Assembly: GCA_012295275.1 (NCBI GenBank)
Contig: CM022665.1
Span: forward strand, 26,029,446 to 26,051,945
Reading direction: 5' to 3'
Length of the DNA: 22,500 bases
Source: Chrysomallon squamiferum
Lineage: Eukaryota; Mollusca; Gastropoda; Neomphalida; Peltospiridae
The notes below the pieces were generated by a model that saw only the letters and a list, made by a program, of their open reading frames with translations, ran no database searches and was not told the DNA's origin. Positions 21,208-22,500 of the stretch are shown piece by piece (position 1 is the first letter of the stretch; the number at the start of each line of letters is the position of its first letter). A program made the position numbers and the translations under genes.

Positions 21208-21779
21208 TTTGCGATAATGCGACATTTGTTGAAACATTTAAGTGATTATAATTATATCATATATATATATAGAGAGAAACATCTGATTATAATTATATAT
21301 ACGAGAACATAAAAATTCAAACTGTTACAGAATATTTTTTTTTTTGATGTAATGATATATTTATATTCTGCTGTTACTATTATTTATAAAATTGAAAAAA
21401 AACATACAATTAGTCTTCTGTCAGATATGAACAATGCGTTAAATTACTAAATATTAAGAAATTAATATTAAAGTCTACTCTTAAACCTTTTGTTTTGGAT
21501 GTGTTTTGTTTATTTTTACTATTTAAATAAAAATAAAAACAAAAATAAATTTATTATTATTTAGATAAAAACGAATATTGAACTAAATAAACCTACATAT
21601 ATAATTTGCATTATAAAAAAAAAAATAAGAAGATAAAAAAAAAAAAAAAAAAAACAACAACAAACAAACAAAAAAACAAAAAATTAAAAAATTAAAACAA
21701 AGCAAAGCAAGGTAAAATAAGTTAGCAATTTCTTACCTACTAAGGCCAGAAAAGTGATCAGAAACAAAGAAGTCTTCAT
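20311..21779 (-). CDS. Gene B: secreted 14-cysteine paralogue of gene A, probable Cvsi/I84-type inhibitor
   Basis: Seen on the minus strand: exon 1 at 21779-21737, exon 2 at 20981-20853 and exon 3 at 20432-20311, both introns phase 1 with GT-AG ends and a good pyrimidine tract before exon 2. The product has 97 residues: a signal peptide (MKTSLFLITFLALV core, cut near residue 19) and a mature part with 14 cysteines at 22, 28, 33, 43, 48, 50, 55, 60, 67, 76, 78, 84, 89 and 91. Residues 82-93 read WHCIDGHCACGF. Exon 1 has exactly the length of gene A exon 1 (43 nt). The TAG stop is the last three bases of exon 3, directly before GTAAGT, so a non-coding 3' exon should lie below 20,310; I could not place it. 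Known: this looks like the oyster Cvsi-1/Cvsi-2 subtilisin inhibitors (MEROPS I84). Inferred: extracellular protease inhibitor. If the donor at 20,310 is not used, the protein is unchanged. Gene B converges on gene A across about 2.9 kb of simple sequence. Confidence 0.83.
20437..20479. repeat. (AAAT)n repeat at the gene B exon 3 acceptor
   Basis: About ten AAAT units. On the minus strand they read TTTA and run up to the TTTCAG acceptor of exon 3. Confidence 0.95.
20800..20842. repeat. GT/GC tract with 12-bp palindrome in gene B intron 2
   Basis: GTGTGAGT and GTGT steps surround GTGCGCGCGCAC (20822-20833), a perfect palindrome of alternating purine and pyrimidine. It lies about 10 bp beyond the gene B exon 2 donor. 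Confidence 0.85.
21179..21205. repeat. Poly-A(27) in gene B intron 1
   Basis: Uninterrupted A-run. A second A-rich block (21616-21700) lies close to the exon 1 donor. The rest of this 755-bp intron is AT-rich with no other feature. Confidence 0.95.
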
Positions 21780-21838
21780 TATGTTTCTAACAGTGATGTT
21801 AATTGTGTTGATGATGTTATTAGGAGATCGTATACGTA

Positions 21839-21846
21839 CTTATATA
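21839..21846 (-). promoter_or_regulatory. TATA-like box upstream of gene B
   Basis: TATATAAG on the minus strand, 60-67 bp upstream of the gene B ATG. This would put transcription start about 30 bp before the ATG and give a short 5' UTR. TA-rich motifs are common here, so this is a position-based guess. Confidence 0.4.
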
Positions 21847-22266
21847 TCATCTTTTCGCAAAACTCACTTATCTCTGTGACGTAAGCTGTTTATCTTTCCG
21901 AACACAGATGTACAGTTTCTGGGACCTTAGTCCATTTTAAACAGTTGTGAAGCATGTGTGAAATATTTTTTTAAAAAGCCAAGGTTCTCAAGATTTTAGT
22001 TCTAAAACGTTAAAGTTTTATCAGAAGTACAAAACAGGTCACGTAAAATACAGTGCAGAATATGTGAACCATGAAAACAAAAATTCCTTGAATCTGAACT
22101 CAGGAAATGTAAGGTTTTATTAACAATACAAAATATTTTAATTATGTGTTTTGTCGAAACATAGTCCAAAAAATGTGAATAATTTTTTTTTAATTTTTAA
22201 TTTATTAATTTATTTTTAATTCTTCGAAATTGAATCCAAGCTTATGTTTTGTTTCGTTTTGTAAGG

Positions 22267-22268
<2 letters not shown>
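21847..22268. other. Upstream region of gene B, non-coding
   Basis: AT-rich unique sequence without a supported gene. It should contain further promoter elements of gene B, but no specific factor site can be claimed. Confidence 0.5.
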
Positions 22269-22336
<68 letters not shown>

Positions 22337-22342
22337 TTATTA
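22269..22342. repeat. (ATT)n microsatellite
   Basis: About 24 ATT units with two small interruptions. The remaining bases to the window end show nothing recognisable. Confidence 0.95.
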
Positions 22343-22500
22343 CTTTATATTTATATATATATATACATAGAAAAGTAGATTAGTGTTGCATATCTATATG
22401 CATTTTGAAAACAGACTGCAAAGTCCTTCAATCAAGCAAACGTTTCAATTTTAAAACAAAGTTATGGTCATATTAAAACTGAAACTGATTTTTCACTTTG

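Overview
The window looks like an AT-rich piece of an invertebrate nuclear genome, most likely a mollusc. Genes are split by GT-AG introns, the DNA is full of microsatellites and homopolymer tracts, and I see no bacterial-style gene packing. The only two genes I can support encode secreted cysteine-rich proteins. They resemble the small plasma subtilisin inhibitors first described in the eastern oyster (Cvsi-1/Cvsi-2 type, MEROPS family I84). That link and the short introns (about 270-860 bp) lean towards a bivalve, but the sequence alone does not settle the class; the dense CA/TATG/ATT repeats would also suit a cephalopod.

Layout. Positions 1-15,177 carry no protein gene I can defend. This part holds many microsatellites (GA, CA, GT, AAT, AAAT, poly-A/T), a clean 51-bp minisatellite (9331-9627), three older degenerate tandem arrays (about 5014-5165, 5566-5657, 8087-8345), a small imperfect inverted repeat (1541-1634), a tRNA-derived SINE head on the minus strand (about 13,395-13,560), a possible LINE 3' tail ending in (GAA)n (10,739-11,108), and a CpG-enriched segment (about 11,690-12,240) that could be a promoter or first exon of something outside my reach.

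Positions 15,178-17,391 (+) contain gene A: five coding exons, 114 residues, signal peptide, 14 cysteines in the mature part, and a poly-A signal at 17,446. Positions 21,779-20,311 (-) contain gene B: three coding exons, 97 residues, signal peptide and the same 14-cysteine order. Two introns sit at matching positions in the same phase, so A and B are paralogues in tail-to-tail (convergent) orientation. They are separated by about 2.9 kb of extreme simple sequence, A-rich on the left and T-rich on the right.

A and B are probably haemolymph or mucosal protease inhibitors acting outside the cell. Gene A differs by an extra intron, longer loops and a histidine-rich C-terminus. In both genes the stop codon lies at or next to the splice donor of the last intron. 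The rest of the window (21,780-22,500) is the upstream region of gene B, with a TATA-like box about 60 bp before the ATG.
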